From: Chitinophagaceae bacterium
Lineage (GTDB): Bacteria > Bacteroidota > Bacteroidia > Chitinophagales > Chitinophagaceae
Reading direction: 5' to 3'
Assembly: GCA_019638595.1 (NCBI GenBank)
Contig: JAHBTJ010000004.1
Coordinates: 124,001 to 188,000 of the forward strand
DNA length: 64,000 nt
Shown: piece after piece, positions 43,547-53,102 of the stretch
How positions within the stretch are numbered: the first letter of the stretch is position 1
Layout of the letters: the number at the start of each line of letters is the position of its first letter
Notes under the pieces: model-generated
What the model was told of the DNA's origin: nothing
What the model saw: the letters and a program-made list of their open reading frames with translations, nothing else
The model's database searches: none
Program-made: the position numbers and the translations under genes

Positions 43547-44829
43547 ACGTATACCTTGTATCCCCACTGGGGCAGCTCAAACCAGCTATCAGCCGAACAT
43601 TGTTTTGCCTCCCCGCTAAAAAGCTCTTCACAGGGTTCATTCATGTCCAGCGACCGGATCCTGAACCTTGCCGGGTAAGGCGAGAGATTCAACATAACAA
43701 GCACCCATTCTTTACCCGAAGAACGATAATAAGAGAGTATATGCCTGTCGGACTGAACGGGGAGGATCTTTACGGGAGCATCAATGCAAAGAGCGGGGTT
43801 AGAGCTGTGCAGTTGCAGTAACTTTTGATAAAAGCCCTGCATGCTGTAGCTGCCGTTCCACTCAATCACATCTTTATCAAAGAATTTTAATCTTTTTACA
43901 TTCGGCAGCTCCTGCCCGCTGTATAACAAAGGCATTCCTTTCCAGGTACAGCCCAATACAGCCAGCGCGTTCGCCATATCGCCATATTTCTCAAACTCCG
44001 TACCGTTCCAGCTATTCTCATCGTGGTTAGAAGTAAAAAACAAAGCCGTTTTTCCCTCTACGCAAACATCGCTGTATTGATTCAGCAGGTCAACGAGCAA
44101 TTCCACCCGCCTGTCTTTCTTGTAAAATGTTTCGGTAGTATGCATCCATTGCCAGGCATACGCCGCATCAAAAACTTCCAGGTATTCTTTGCTCTCGATC
44201 GCATCCATTTCTCCCAACCAGAAAAGAGGTTTTATTGCATCCAGCCCAGGACGGGCTTTTTTCCAGAAATGAAGCGGTACCCACGAGGCCAGGTCGCACC
44301 TGAAGCCATCAATATCACATTCATTCACCCAAAACCGCATAGCCCCGATCATAGCCTGTACTAACTGTGGATTGTCGTAATCCAGCTCAATGATATCATC
44401 CATGCCCGACGCGGCTTTAAAAACACCTGCCGCGTCTTTCTTGTAAAACTCCGGGTTTGAGCGGGTCCACACATGATCCCAGCCGGTATGGTTGGCAACC
44501 CAGTCAATAATTACTTTGAACTCCTGCTTATGAGCCGCCTTAACCAGCGCTTTAAAATCGTTCAGCGTGCCGAATTCAGGGTTTATTGCTGTATAATCCG
44601 AGCAGGCATAATAGCTTCCCATTGTTCCTTTCATTCTTTCGCCGGCAATAGGTGTAATGGGCATGAACCATAAAGTTTTTACTCCCATTTCCTTCAGGCG
44701 GGGCAATGCAGCAGTAAAGGCTTTAAAGCTTCCTGCCTGCGTATATTGCCTGAGGTTTACTTCATATAAATTGGTATTAAGCCTCCAATCCACTCTTTCG
44801 GGTTGTTCAATTACCTGCACGCGCTGCAT
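43537..44829 (-). CDS. Alpha-amylase family glycoside hydrolase (GH13)
   Basis: 430 aa, no signal peptide, so probably intracellular. GH13 regions are clear: DWVANHTG (region I), GFRCDLASW (region II with the nucleophile Asp), WLGEMD (region III with the acid Glu) and FTSNHDEN (region IV). The domain B loop is short, and a small C-terminal beta domain follows. It likely acts on alpha-1,4-glucans or maltodextrins; the precise specificity is unclear. No glycogen or maltose genes are adjacent. Confidence 0.9.
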   Translation of the reverse strand: MQRVQVIEQPERVDWRLNTNLYEVNLRQYTQAGSFKAFTAALPRLKEMGVKTLWFMPITPIAGERMKGTMGSYYACSDYTAINPEFGTLNDFKALVKAAHKQEFKVIIDWVANHTGWDHVWTRSNPEFYKKDAAGVFKAASGMDDIIELDYDNPQLVQAMIGAMRFWVNECDIDGFRCDLASWVPLHFWKKARPGLDAIKPLFWLGEMDAIESKEYLEVFDAAYAWQWMHTTETFYKKDRRVELLVDLLNQYSDVCVEGKTALFFTSNHDENSWNGTEFEKYGDMANALAVLGCTWKGMPLLYSGQELPNVKRLKFFDKDVIEWNGSYSMQGFYQKLLQLHSSNPALCIDAPVKILPVQSDRHILSYYRSSGKEWVLVMLNLSPYPARFRIRSLDMNEPCEELFSGEAKQCSADSWFELPQWGYKVYVKK

Positions 44830-44947
44830 AATAAAAATTTAGATCCTTGTTGTGATAACCAAATATAACAGTCGTTCATTATTTGGACGGGAAGATATGT
44901 ATAATTTGGGTAGATGGACAATGCCTGTATGCATTCTCTAAACTTTG

Positions 44948-44955
44948 TACCTTTG
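44948..44955 (+). promoter_or_regulatory. -7 box for ispH
   Basis: TACCTTTG matches TAnnTTTG and lies 13 nt before ATG 44969. It overlaps the alternative TTG start at 44945, which is therefore unlikely. No clear -33 box is seen. Confidence 0.35.
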
Positions 44956-44968
44956 CCGCGCAGCAATT

Positions 44969-46201
44969 ATGAAACAATTTAATGTTCCGATTATTTATCG
45001 AAGTCCGCTTATTTCCGCTATTAAACAGCAGCGCAAGCAACTGGACAAAATGAAAAAGGACTTCTCCCCCACATTACTCGACCTGGGAGCGGTTCATATA
45101 TACCTGGCACGTCATTTCGGATTTTGTTACGGGGTAGAGAACGCCATTGAGATCGCGTTCCGTACCGTAGATGAAAACCCCGGCAAACGCATTTTTTTAC
45201 TGAGTGAAATGATCCATAATCCACACGTAAACGAGGATCTGCAGGAAAGAGGCGTACATTTTTTACAGGATACTTACGGAAAGCAATTAACGCCCTTCGA
45301 GGAGCTTACTCCCGAAGACATTGTAATTACCCCTGCCTTTGGAACCACTCTTGCCATTGAGGAAAAGCTGCATGGAATAGGGTTGGAAACTAAAAAATAC
45401 AATACTACCTGCCCGTTCGTTGAAAAAGTATGGAACCGGTCGGAGCAAATAGCCCGCAAAGGATACAGCATTGTAATACATGGCAAACCCCGGCACGAAG
45501 AAACCAGGGCAACTTTTTCGCACAGCGCTTACTCGGCGCCCACAGTAGTTGTAAACGATATGAAGGAAACAATTGAGCTGGGGAAATATATTACCGGGGA
45601 AAAGCAGGCGGCTCAGTTTAAAGAAGAATTTAAAGGAAGATTTTCGGAAGGCTTTGATCCTGCATCGCACCTGCAACGTATAGGAGTGGTCAATCAAACA
45701 ACCATGCTGTCGAGCGATACACAGGCTATTGCAGACTATCTCAAAAAGCTGATGGCAGCGCACTATGGGTTACAGGAAGGTAACGTGGAAGAGCGTTTTG
45801 CCGATACCCGCGATACCTTGTGCTATGCTACCAACGATAATCAATCTGCCGTATTAGGCATGCTTGGTACCGACGCGCAACTGGCAATTGTAGTGGGTGG
45901 ATATAACAGTTCCAACACATCGCACCTGGTTGAGCTATGCGAGGAAAAATTACCTACCTATTTTATAAGCAGTGAAGCCAAGATCCTTTCAAAAAATGAA
46001 ATACTGCATTATAACTTTCATACCAAAGAAGAATTACTCACTCATGATTTTCTTCCGTTGAATGCGCCTGTTAAACTATTAATTACCAGCGGAGCTTCGT
46101 GCCCCGACGCGTTGGTGGAAAATGTGATCCGTAAGATAGCCGGCTTTTACAATGCTGAAAAGGTGATGGACAACCTCATTGCCTCTTACGCGCATCAGTG
46201 A
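44969..46201 (+). CDS. ispH: 4-hydroxy-3-methylbut-2-enyl diphosphate reductase
   Basis: 410 aa from ATG 44969. It catalyses the last step of the MEP pathway, giving IPP and DMAPP. The three Fe-S ligand cysteines are in FGFCYGVENA, NTTCPFVEKVW and SGASCPDALVE. It is about 100 residues longer than E. coli IspH because of an N-terminal extension and an internal insert, the long form common in Bacteroidota, cyanobacteria and plants. The last 7 nt overlap the end of the convergent DUF2279-like gene. Confidence 0.94.
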   Translation: MKQFNVPIIYRSPLISAIKQQRKQLDKMKKDFSPTLLDLGAVHIYLARHFGFCYGVENAIEIAFRTVDENPGKRIFLLSEMIHNPHVNEDLQERGVHFLQDTYGKQLTPFEELTPEDIVITPAFGTTLAIEEKLHGIGLETKKYNTTCPFVEKVWNRSEQIARKGYSIVIHGKPRHEETRATFSHSAYSAPTVVVNDMKETIELGKYITGEKQAAQFKEEFKGRFSEGFDPASHLQRIGVVNQTTMLSSDTQAIADYLKKLMAAHYGLQEGNVEERFADTRDTLCYATNDNQSAVLGMLGTDAQLAIVVGGYNSSNTSHLVELCEEKLPTYFISSEAKILSKNEILHYNFHTKEELLTHDFLPLNAPVKLLITSGASCPDALVENVIRKIAGFYNAEKVMDNLIASYAHQ

Positions 46202-47121
46202 TAAATACCATACAGCTTTACCTTGCCTTTTGAATTGATTTCGAACGCAGGCGCAGGAAACTTGAAAGGCTTTAGCAGGTATGTAGCTGCATCTACCGGA
46301 GCCGCAGAACGAATCCTGAAAAGATCCGCATCGGGTGATATCATAAACCGGCGGGTGCGCTCAAAGCGGGGAACCGGCACTCCTTTGATAGCTGGCGGAT
46401 TTTCATGCCCCCCGATCATACCATCGGCGCCATACCCGAGCGATATCGCCGGCCACGCGGGAAACCGGGATGATGCCGGCAAAAAGGATTTTATATTGAA
46501 TGATAGCCAATAGCTTTGCCCGTTATAATCTTTTAATATTCTCGACGCAAAATTGTTACCCAGTTCCCCGCCGTGATACTGTGCATAGGGTGACAGGTGG
46601 GCCGAAAACTTCATAGATATGCGTTGCTGATCCCACCAGCGCTGCTGCGATGCGAATATGGCCGTACCTACCAGGTTGGCCAGCATATCACTTTTTGAAA
46701 ATCCCCAATGGGTGGAAAAACCGTCAAGCAGTTCAATAATAGTGAGCCCGCCTAACGCCGTGGCAGATCCGATAATAATGGCATCATTCTTTTCAACACC
46801 GCACCAGCGCATCATATCGTATTGCAGCACGCCGATATTATAAGCGGTGGTAGCATGCCCTATTTTATCCATCTGCAGCCATTCCCGGCTGTCGTTAAAA
46901 AAATGAAATTTGTTGCGGGGAAATTTTTTATACCATAAATAATACAGCCCCACACTAACTGCGGTACTGATGGCTACTTCGGTTATTATTACCTTTTTAA
47001 GCCTGTCGGGGCGGTAGGTATCGGATGGCGGTAAAAAGTGCTGGGCATTCACCGATACCAGCAGGCAGCACAATGCTCCAATAAAAAGCAGCTTATATAT
47101 AGCGATTTTGATATACCCCAT
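46195..47121 (-). CDS. DUF2279-type membrane-associated protein
   Basis: 308 aa. An N-terminal signal or helix (about 8-26) is followed by a second hydrophobic segment (about 48-65). The HATTAYNIGV, WCGVEKNDA and LDGFSTHWGFSKSDMLAN segments resemble the DUF2279 (YfiM-like) family of Bacteroidota. The family has no assigned biochemical function. The C-terminal third is beta-rich. Its stop overlaps the ispH stop by 7 nt. Membrane or periplasmic location is likely. Confidence 0.75.
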   Translation of the reverse strand: MGYIKIAIYKLLFIGALCCLLVSVNAQHFLPPSDTYRPDRLKKVIITEVAISTAVSVGLYYLWYKKFPRNKFHFFNDSREWLQMDKIGHATTAYNIGVLQYDMMRWCGVEKNDAIIIGSATALGGLTIIELLDGFSTHWGFSKSDMLANLVGTAIFASQQRWWDQQRISMKFSAHLSPYAQYHGGELGNNFASRILKDYNGQSYWLSFNIKSFLPASSRFPAWPAISLGYGADGMIGGHENPPAIKGVPVPRFERTRRFMISPDADLFRIRSAAPVDAATYLLKPFKFPAPAFEINSKGKVKLYGIYH

Positions 47122-47321
47122 GCCGGTGCTAAACAGTATTAAGGTGACGAAGTAACAAAAACTTTACGATTTATACAGAACGCTGCATGAGCAAAAAAAT
47201 TTTGAGATATGATAAATCCCCATTGATTTATAACACAATACGCAATCCATACCCAACTACCTCGTTTATGTGCCAAATGCCGGATAAAACTAAACCCGGT
47301 AGAATTTAAAACCCAAATCAA

Positions 47322-47945
47322 ATGAAAAAAACGTTTGTATTAATGACGGCGCTGGCAGTTAGCTGCGCTACAGTTAAGGCTCAGAAAACAAGTTTCGGTA
47401 TTAAAGCAGGTGTTCAGCAAAACACCATCAGCATGAAACAGGAAGAAGGCGGCGATTGGAGCAGATTTATTTCTTCAGGAGCTGGTTTTCATGTGGGAGG
47501 ATTGGCTGATATTTCCTTAACAAAAAATATTTCGGTTCAACCCGCGCTTCTTTTTAATTCAAAAAGCGCTGCAATGAGTTCCGAAGTATCATTCAAGTTA
47601 TACGCGCTTGACGTACCTGTAAATTTTTTGTATAAAACAGGCGGGTTCTTCCTGGGCCTGGGGCCCAACCTTTCTTACGGGTTATCAGCCAAATTAGCTA
47701 ACGGTGAAAACGATGAAAATTTATACAAAAAGTATCCGGTAGGCGAAGGAGATGAAGAAAAAACCATATTGAAACGCTTTGAGGTAGGCGCCAATGTAAC
47801 AATGGGTTATCAATTTAAAAACAACCTGCTGATCAGCACAAACTATACCCAGGGCTTAAGCAATTTATCGAATATCGAAAGTGAGCTTGGTAAAATGCGT
47901 ACAAGGTTTGTAGGCCTTTCTATAGGCTACATCCTGGGAAAATAA
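47322..47945 (+). CDS. Outer-membrane beta-barrel protein
   Basis: 207 aa with signal peptide MKKTFVLMTALAVSCATVKA. The mature part alternates amphipathic strands (KTSFGIKAG, ISVQPALLFN, FFLGLGPNLSYG, LLISTNYTQGL, VGLSIGYILG) and ends in a hydrophobic strand as expected for an outer-membrane barrel of about eight strands. It fits the porin-family OmpA/PorT-like barrels common in Bacteroidota. Ligand and role are unknown. A strong terminator follows. Confidence 0.85.
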   Translation: MKKTFVLMTALAVSCATVKAQKTSFGIKAGVQQNTISMKQEEGGDWSRFISSGAGFHVGGLADISLTKNISVQPALLFNSKSAAMSSEVSFKLYALDVPVNFLYKTGGFFLGLGPNLSYGLSAKLANGENDENLYKKYPVGEGDEEKTILKRFEVGANVTMGYQFKNNLLISTNYTQGLSNLSNIESELGKMRTRFVGLSIGYILGK

Positions 47946-47972
47946 TCATGGTTAACAAGTAATATACGGCAG

Positions 47973-48020
47973 GACGTTGATACAGCGCCATAACGGCAAA
48001 GTATCAACGTCTTTTTTTTT
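47973..48020. terminator. Terminator between the barrel gene and the aminotransferase gene
   Basis: GACGTTGATAC (47973-47983) and GTATCAACGTC (48001-48011) are perfect 11-bp arms followed by nine T residues. The T-run abuts the stop of the convergent aminotransferase gene. Confidence 0.92.
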
Positions 48021-49380
48021 ATTTGCTTTTTAGAGCGGAGGCTTTGGCGATAGCCGCCTCCACGATATTTACAGCTTCCTTTAATTGCTGTCTTGTAATA
48101 ATAAGCGGGGGCGAAAGCTGCAACACATTTCCCTGCGAAATCTTAAAGCTAAGCCCGTTTTTAAGGCACTCATACAATATCATTTCCGATGCTGCTATCG
48201 CTTTCTCTTTGGTCAGCCTGTTTTTAACCAACTCAATTCCCCATAATAAGCCAATACCGCGTATATCTCCTATCAGCTCGTATTTGCTTTTTAAAGCATT
48301 CAGCTCCTGTAGCATAAAGGCTTCATCATCTTTCACTTTTGCAAGCAGGTTTTCATTCTCAATATATTCCAGCATAGCCAGTGCCGCGGCAGCGCCCAGC
48401 GGGCTTTTTTCATGAGTATAATGCCCCAGCGATACTTCTGTTGCAACGTTATATTCATCACGGGTAACCATAGCCGCCAACGGCATAATGCCGGCGCCCA
48501 GTCCTTTTCCCAGGCAAATCATATCAGGCTCAATACCGTAATGCTCAAAAGCGAACATTTTACCTGTTCTGCCAAAAGCGATCGGTATTTCATCCAGTAT
48601 CAGCAATACATTATGCCTGGTGCAGATTTCCCTTACTTTTTGCCAGTATGCCTTACCGGGTATCTGCACATCCGTATTACGGATGGTTTCTACAATAAAA
48701 GCGCCGATATCTCCTTCTTTTTCTATCACGTATTCCAGGTATTCGGCATATTTGCTGTGGTCGCCATCTTCGCCAAGAATACCACGATACGTTGTGGGTG
48801 GTGGTATGCGTTCTATACCCGGCAGCAATGGTCCCATACCTTTACGGAACACCTGCTCCCCTCCTGCCGCAATAGCATCAATAGACGCGCCGTGAAACGA
48901 ATCCCAAAGCGAAATGACTTTATACCTGCCTGTAACGATCCTTGCCAGCTTTAATGCCATCCCTATGGCGGAGGTGCCTCCCGGGGCAAACAACACCCGG
49001 TTTAAATCTCCCGGTAAAAGGCCTGCCAGCTTTTTTGCGAGCTCTATAGCAGGAACATTGGTATAACGGCGGGGGCTGAACGGCAATACATCCATTTGTT
49101 CCTTCACCTTATCTAATACATACTTATTTCTATAGCCTACCTGGTGTACATTATTGCCATGAAAATCCATATACCGTTTACCGGTAAGATCTGTTATATA
49201 AATCCCTTCGCAGGACTGTAAAACATCCAGGCAGGGAGTTGACATAGACTGGTGGAGAAAATACCGGGCATCTTCATCAAGGTAATGAGCCGTACCGGCA
49301 TGGTCAATGATCTTGTACCATTCTTTCCGGGAGTCTGAGAGGTTGATATCGCCTTCGGTGCGGTGAAAAGTATCGTTCAT
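48019..49380 (-). CDS. Class III PLP-dependent aminotransferase
   Basis: 453 aa. APGGTSAIGMALKLAR binds the PLP phosphate, LILDEIPIAFGRTG holds the Asp that contacts the PLP nitrogen, and CLGKGLGAGIMP carries the PLP Lys. The N-terminus (TEGDINLSDSR) is a less common feature; I recall similar beginnings in phosphonate-specific lyases of this fold, but no phosphonate genes are nearby. Substrate therefore remains open: an omega-amino acid, a diamine or an amino phosphonate. It is cytoplasmic and monocistronic. Confidence 0.85.
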   Translation of the reverse strand: MNDTFHRTEGDINLSDSRKEWYKIIDHAGTAHYLDEDARYFLHQSMSTPCLDVLQSCEGIYITDLTGKRYMDFHGNNVHQVGYRNKYVLDKVKEQMDVLPFSPRRYTNVPAIELAKKLAGLLPGDLNRVLFAPGGTSAIGMALKLARIVTGRYKVISLWDSFHGASIDAIAAGGEQVFRKGMGPLLPGIERIPPPTTYRGILGEDGDHSKYAEYLEYVIEKEGDIGAFIVETIRNTDVQIPGKAYWQKVREICTRHNVLLILDEIPIAFGRTGKMFAFEHYGIEPDMICLGKGLGAGIMPLAAMVTRDEYNVATEVSLGHYTHEKSPLGAAAALAMLEYIENENLLAKVKDDEAFMLQELNALKSKYELIGDIRGIGLLWGIELVKNRLTKEKAIAASEMILYECLKNGLSFKISQGNVLQLSPPLIITRQQLKEAVNIVEAAIAKASALKSK

Positions 49381-49493
49381 GCCCTAAAATTAATTGTTTA
49401 GTAATTGTAAACAAGTTTAAATCATTATTATCTTAAAAAATAAAAACAGGTTACCAATTGACATCGGCTGTTTTTAAGGAAATTTGCGGATCA

Positions 49494-50141
49494 ATGGCTT
49501 TTAAAGATCACTATAAAACATTAGGAGTTGCTTTTAGTGCAACAGAAAACGATATCAAAAAAAAGTTCAGAAAACTTGCATTGGTGTATCATCCGGACCG
49601 GAACATGGATAGCACCTTCGCCGGGATACATTTCCGGGAGATACAGGAAGCCTACGAAATACTGGCCGATCCTTCGCGCCGGTATGTGTATGACAGGGAA
49701 TGGCTGCTTCATTTTCCTAAAGAAAGCGGTATGCGCCTCCGCCAGTATACTCCTGAATCAATTTTAGAAGAATGCATGGCGCTGGGCAGGCAGGTAAAAG
49801 CAATGGATATTTACAGAACAAACAAGGAAAGTGTTTACACGCAGGCAAAAAAAATCCTTTCGGACGATCATATGAACCTGCTTTTATTTCATAAGAACGA
49901 AAACGTCAATAAAGGGATTATCGCAGAGATGATGTCGGTTTTTTCCGCGCTCAATTACAGGTATGCTGCCGGTATATCGGAAATGCTGCTTACACTCGCC
50001 TGCAATAACGATCAGTCCAATACCATCCGGGAATGGCTGCACCAGTTAAAGCGCAGGAGCTATTGGGATCAATACTACCCTTTTGCGGCACTTGTCATTG
50101 CTATAGCGTTATGCGTTATGATTTATTTTCTCAGCCGCTGA
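49494..50141 (+). CDS. DnaJ-domain protein with C-terminal membrane helix
   Basis: 215 aa from ATG 49494 (an in-frame TTG at 49458 would add 12 unrelated residues). The J-domain occupies about 3-70 and has the HPD motif (YHPDRN) that stimulates Hsp70 ATPase. A helical middle follows, then one membrane helix at the C-terminus (PFAALVIAIALCVMIYFLS). There is no Gly/Phe or zinc region, so it is a class III J-protein, probably recruiting DnaK to the membrane. It ends 6 bp before the convergent thioredoxin-like gene. Confidence 0.85.
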   Translation: MAFKDHYKTLGVAFSATENDIKKKFRKLALVYHPDRNMDSTFAGIHFREIQEAYEILADPSRRYVYDREWLLHFPKESGMRLRQYTPESILEECMALGRQVKAMDIYRTNKESVYTQAKKILSDDHMNLLLFHKNENVNKGIIAEMMSVFSALNYRYAAGISEMLLTLACNNDQSNTIREWLHQLKRRSYWDQYYPFAALVIAIALCVMIYFLSR

Positions 50142-50147
50142 ACAGGC

Positions 50148-51395
50148 TCATTCCGCTAAAAGTCGTTTTATGACCTGGAGATATTCTTCCTTTTGTTTTT
50201 CGTAATCTTCTTCGCCTGTAGCCGGTCCGCTGAACCCGGCGTGTATGGTTTGAATTTCTCCTTTCCGGTCCAGGAAAATGGTAGTAGGAAAAGCGGGTAT
50301 CCGTTCCAGTTGGGGCAGGCTTTTTTCAGTAAGCTGCGGATCCGACGACGCCACCGGAACGATCAGTACCGGGTATTCAACCTGCAGGCGGTTAACGAAA
50401 TTTTTGACCGCCGCCTGCGATCTTGCAAAATCGCCTGTACGCTCATAAGCCAATCCCACTATTTCTACGCCTTTACTTTTATATTCCCGGTATACTTCCC
50501 GCATAAAACGGGTTTCATCAATACAGTTAGGGCACCAGCTACCTAAAATTTGAACCACCACTACCTTGTTCTTAAATCTTTCATCCTTAATGGAAACCAT
50601 ATTGCCATTAACGTCCTTATAAGCAAAATCCAGCCGGGGCGGCATACCTGCTTTTACGTGTGTAGCGGCGGCGGCATCAGGAAGCCGGGCAAACGGGTCT
50701 TTCCCGGCGTTCCAGACTTTTGTGGCAGGGCCCGCGCCTGAATAAAACGTTCCATTGGAAATGGTATGATCGGCATTTACTTTTGCCAGGAATAATAAAG
50801 CATACCCGCCATCAAAGCCCGACAGCTTTAAAGAATCACCGTCTACCACTCCTTCCAGGTAACGATAGTCTCCATAAGGTGTAAGAAATGAGCCTGTCAG
50901 CCTGTTTCCTTTTTGCTCAAACACTCCAACATTCTCATTCACTTTTTTAGAAACGGTATCGGTAAATATTGCTTTCCACCGCCCGCTGATATTGATACCG
51001 GCGCCTGTATTTACTACATTAAAGCGATAAGTTTGATTATATACCGCTTCAAAGGGAATTACAACATCCCGGTCGGCAAGATGTTTGATCCAGTTTCCAA
51101 TGAGCCGGTTTTGTTGAATTGCCACGCGAAATTCAGAATCAAAAAAAGGCAATGTGATAAATGCTGAGTCCTTTTTTACAACAATATCATCTACCTCAAG
51201 TCTTTCAGACGCATTGATAATAAACATTATTTTCTTTTGCAGTGAATCCTTTACTTCGAAATTAAAAACGATCTCTTTACCGTCTGTTCTTTTTAAAACT
51301 CCCCGCCAAATGCCGTTTGTTAAAGATGGCATTTGCTGTGCATTCACAATACCGCAAAAAAACAATGCAACTACAATTAAAACTATTTCTTTCAT
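50148..51395 (-). CDS. TlpA-like thioredoxin-fold protein, secreted
   Basis: 415 aa from ATG 51395; the longer frame lacks a signal at its N-terminus, while MKEIVLIVVALFFCGIVNA is a good one. The N-terminal two thirds are a beta-rich domain of unknown function (about 25-255). The C-terminal domain is AhpC/TSA-type, with the redox site WCPNC after VVQILGS. It probably reduces disulfides in the periplasm, as TlpA/ResA proteins do for cytochrome maturation; no specific target is shown. Confidence 0.87.
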   Translation of the reverse strand: MKEIVLIVVALFFCGIVNAQQMPSLTNGIWRGVLKRTDGKEIVFNFEVKDSLQKKIMFIINASERLEVDDIVVKKDSAFITLPFFDSEFRVAIQQNRLIGNWIKHLADRDVVIPFEAVYNQTYRFNVVNTGAGINISGRWKAIFTDTVSKKVNENVGVFEQKGNRLTGSFLTPYGDYRYLEGVVDGDSLKLSGFDGGYALLFLAKVNADHTISNGTFYSGAGPATKVWNAGKDPFARLPDAAAATHVKAGMPPRLDFAYKDVNGNMVSIKDERFKNKVVVVQILGSWCPNCIDETRFMREVYREYKSKGVEIVGLAYERTGDFARSQAAVKNFVNRLQVEYPVLIVPVASSDPQLTEKSLPQLERIPAFPTTIFLDRKGEIQTIHAGFSGPATGEEDYEKQKEEYLQVIKRLLAE

Positions 51396-51614
51396 GGTGA
51401 ATGTAAAAATAGTGCAGCAACAGGTAAAACCTTCAGTGCTTATTTCAAATTTTCGCTGCATATCTTTCCCTCACCCCTGTAATTCCCTCTCCGCGCAGCA
51501 GAGAATAAAGACGTATCTCTTAGCCAATCATTATACAGATTGCTTTGAATGTAACAATACATCCTTTCAGCAAGCAATATTATCAGTAATTATACTGATG
51601 CAACAGTTATCCCG

Positions 51615-52559
51615 TCAATATTTCAGATTGTTTAACATATCCTCAGTCATCCTGTCAATATCATACTCATGTTTCCATCCCCAATCGGTACGGGCAACCC
51701 TGTCGTCAATACTTTGGGGCCAACTATCGGCTATTTGCTGCCTGTAATCGGGCTTATAGTTAATTGTAAAATCAGGAATGTGTTTTTTTATTTCTGCGGC
51801 AATTTCTTCAGGAGAAAAACTGATGCCGGCAATATTATAAGAAGTGCGTACCGATATTTTTGCTGCATCGGCTTCCATCAGCTCAATGGTCGCCCTTATA
51901 GCATCGGGCATATACATCATTGGCAAATAGGTATCTTTCGCCAGGAAGCTGGTATATTGCTTTTCTTCCAGCGCCTCGTGAAAAATTTCTACCGCATAAT
52001 CGGTTGTTCCCCCACCGGGAGAAGATTTATAGCTGATCAACCCGGGATAGCGCAGGCTTCTCACGTCTACCCCATACCGCTGGTTATAATATTTACACCA
52101 GAACTCTCCCGCGTATTTGCTGATGCCGTATACGGTTGTAGGCTCAATGATCGTTTGCTGCGGACAGTTAATGCGCGGCGATGTTGGACCGAATACGGCA
52201 ATGCTGCTGGGCCAATAAACCTTATGCAGCTTTTCTTCACGTGCAATATCCAGCACATTCAGCAAGCTTTGCGTATTAAGATTCCAGGCCAGGTTAGGAT
52301 TTTTTTCGCCGGTGGCGGATAGTATAGCGGCTAAAAGGTAGATCTGTGTAATATTCTGTCTTATTACCTGCACATGCAGCATTTCCTTATTCATTACATC
52401 CAGCGAAACATAGGGGCCCGTTCCTTTTAAAAGGCTGTTTTCTTCCCGGAGGTCAGATGCTACCACCTGTGTGTTCCCGTATATTTTCCTTAAAGCAAGC
52501 GTCAGTTCAACACCAATCTGCCCTGAAGCTCCTATTACCAGTATTTTTTCCTTTATCAT
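51615..52559 (-). CDS. tdh: NAD-dependent L-threonine 3-dehydrogenase (epimerase-like type)
   Basis: 314 aa, extended short-chain dehydrogenase. GASGQIG binds NAD, and YGISKYAGE holds the catalytic Tyr-Lys pair. The overall sequence (VYWPSSIAVFGP, SLRYPGLISY, YNIAGISFSP) fits the short-chain threonine dehydrogenase family rather than UDP-glucose epimerases. It oxidises threonine to 2-amino-3-ketobutyrate, which KBL would split to glycine and acetyl-CoA; kbl is not in the window. It is divergent from the cytochrome c gene. Confidence 0.88.
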   Translation of the reverse strand: MIKEKILVIGASGQIGVELTLALRKIYGNTQVVASDLREENSLLKGTGPYVSLDVMNKEMLHVQVIRQNITQIYLLAAILSATGEKNPNLAWNLNTQSLLNVLDIAREEKLHKVYWPSSIAVFGPTSPRINCPQQTIIEPTTVYGISKYAGEFWCKYYNQRYGVDVRSLRYPGLISYKSSPGGGTTDYAVEIFHEALEEKQYTSFLAKDTYLPMMYMPDAIRATIELMEADAAKISVRTSYNIAGISFSPEEIAAEIKKHIPDFTINYKPDYRQQIADSWPQSIDDRVARTDWGWKHEYDIDRMTEDMLNNLKY

Positions 52560-52641
52560 TATGATGTGTTATAATGATTGCAAAAAAATAAAATTGGTAC
52601 GTAAAGAAGAAATTTATATTTTGACAACAAATTCCACTTCT

Positions 52642-53046
52642 ATGTTTCAATTGCACAAAAGGAAACTTTATGCAGGCATAGGTCTGCTTGCCATCCTCAT
52701 TATTGGGGCTTCTGCCACCACACAGGATAAGCCAAAGCCCAATCTTAAAGTATTACCAAAGAATATTGACCACGAAGAGCTGTCAAAGATCATGAAAGGG
52801 TTTAACGTATCATTGGGGGTAAAATGTAATCACTGCCACGTTCCTTCAAAAACAGACCCTAAAAAGCTGGATTTTCAAAGTGATGAAAAACCGGAAAAAG
52901 AGGTTGCCCGGTCTATGATGAAGATGACAGCTAAAATAAATAAAAAATATTTCAAGCAAAACGACGGAGGGGCTTCAACGCTTACCTGCTTAACCTGTCA
53001 TAATGGTAAAGCACATCCAGACAGCAAGATCGTGATTCCCGAATAA
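52642..53046 (+). CDS. Small secreted diheme cytochrome c-like protein
   Basis: 134 aa from ATG 52642; the longer in-frame start at 52471 would run through the neighbouring gene's start. An N-terminal signal or anchor (about 9-26) is followed by CNHCH and, 60-70 residues later, CLTCH. Spacing and the MKGFNVSLGVKC context resemble the cytochrome subunit-like c-type proteins found in Bacteroidota. It should carry electrons in the periplasm. It is convergent with holA and ends just before an 18-bp perfect inverted repeat. Confidence 0.85.
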   Translation: MFQLHKRKLYAGIGLLAILIIGASATTQDKPKPNLKVLPKNIDHEELSKIMKGFNVSLGVKCNHCHVPSKTDPKKLDFQSDEKPEKEVARSMMKMTAKINKKYFKQNDGGASTLTCLTCHNGKAHPDSKIVIPE

Positions 53047-53063
53047 AAACGTCTTTAACGGCA

Positions 53064-53102
53064 TTATGAAAATGGTCATGTATTACATGACCATTTTCAT
53101 AA
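53064..53102. terminator. Perfect 18-bp inverted repeat at the holA/cytochrome junction
   Basis: Arms 53064-53081 and 53085-53102 are exact reverse complements around a 3-nt spacer (ATT). One arm encodes the last residues of holA (MKMVM). It lies 18 nt beyond the cytochrome stop. Only four T residues lie in the arm end, so it may act as a bidirectional terminator or RNA-end hairpin. Confidence 0.7.
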
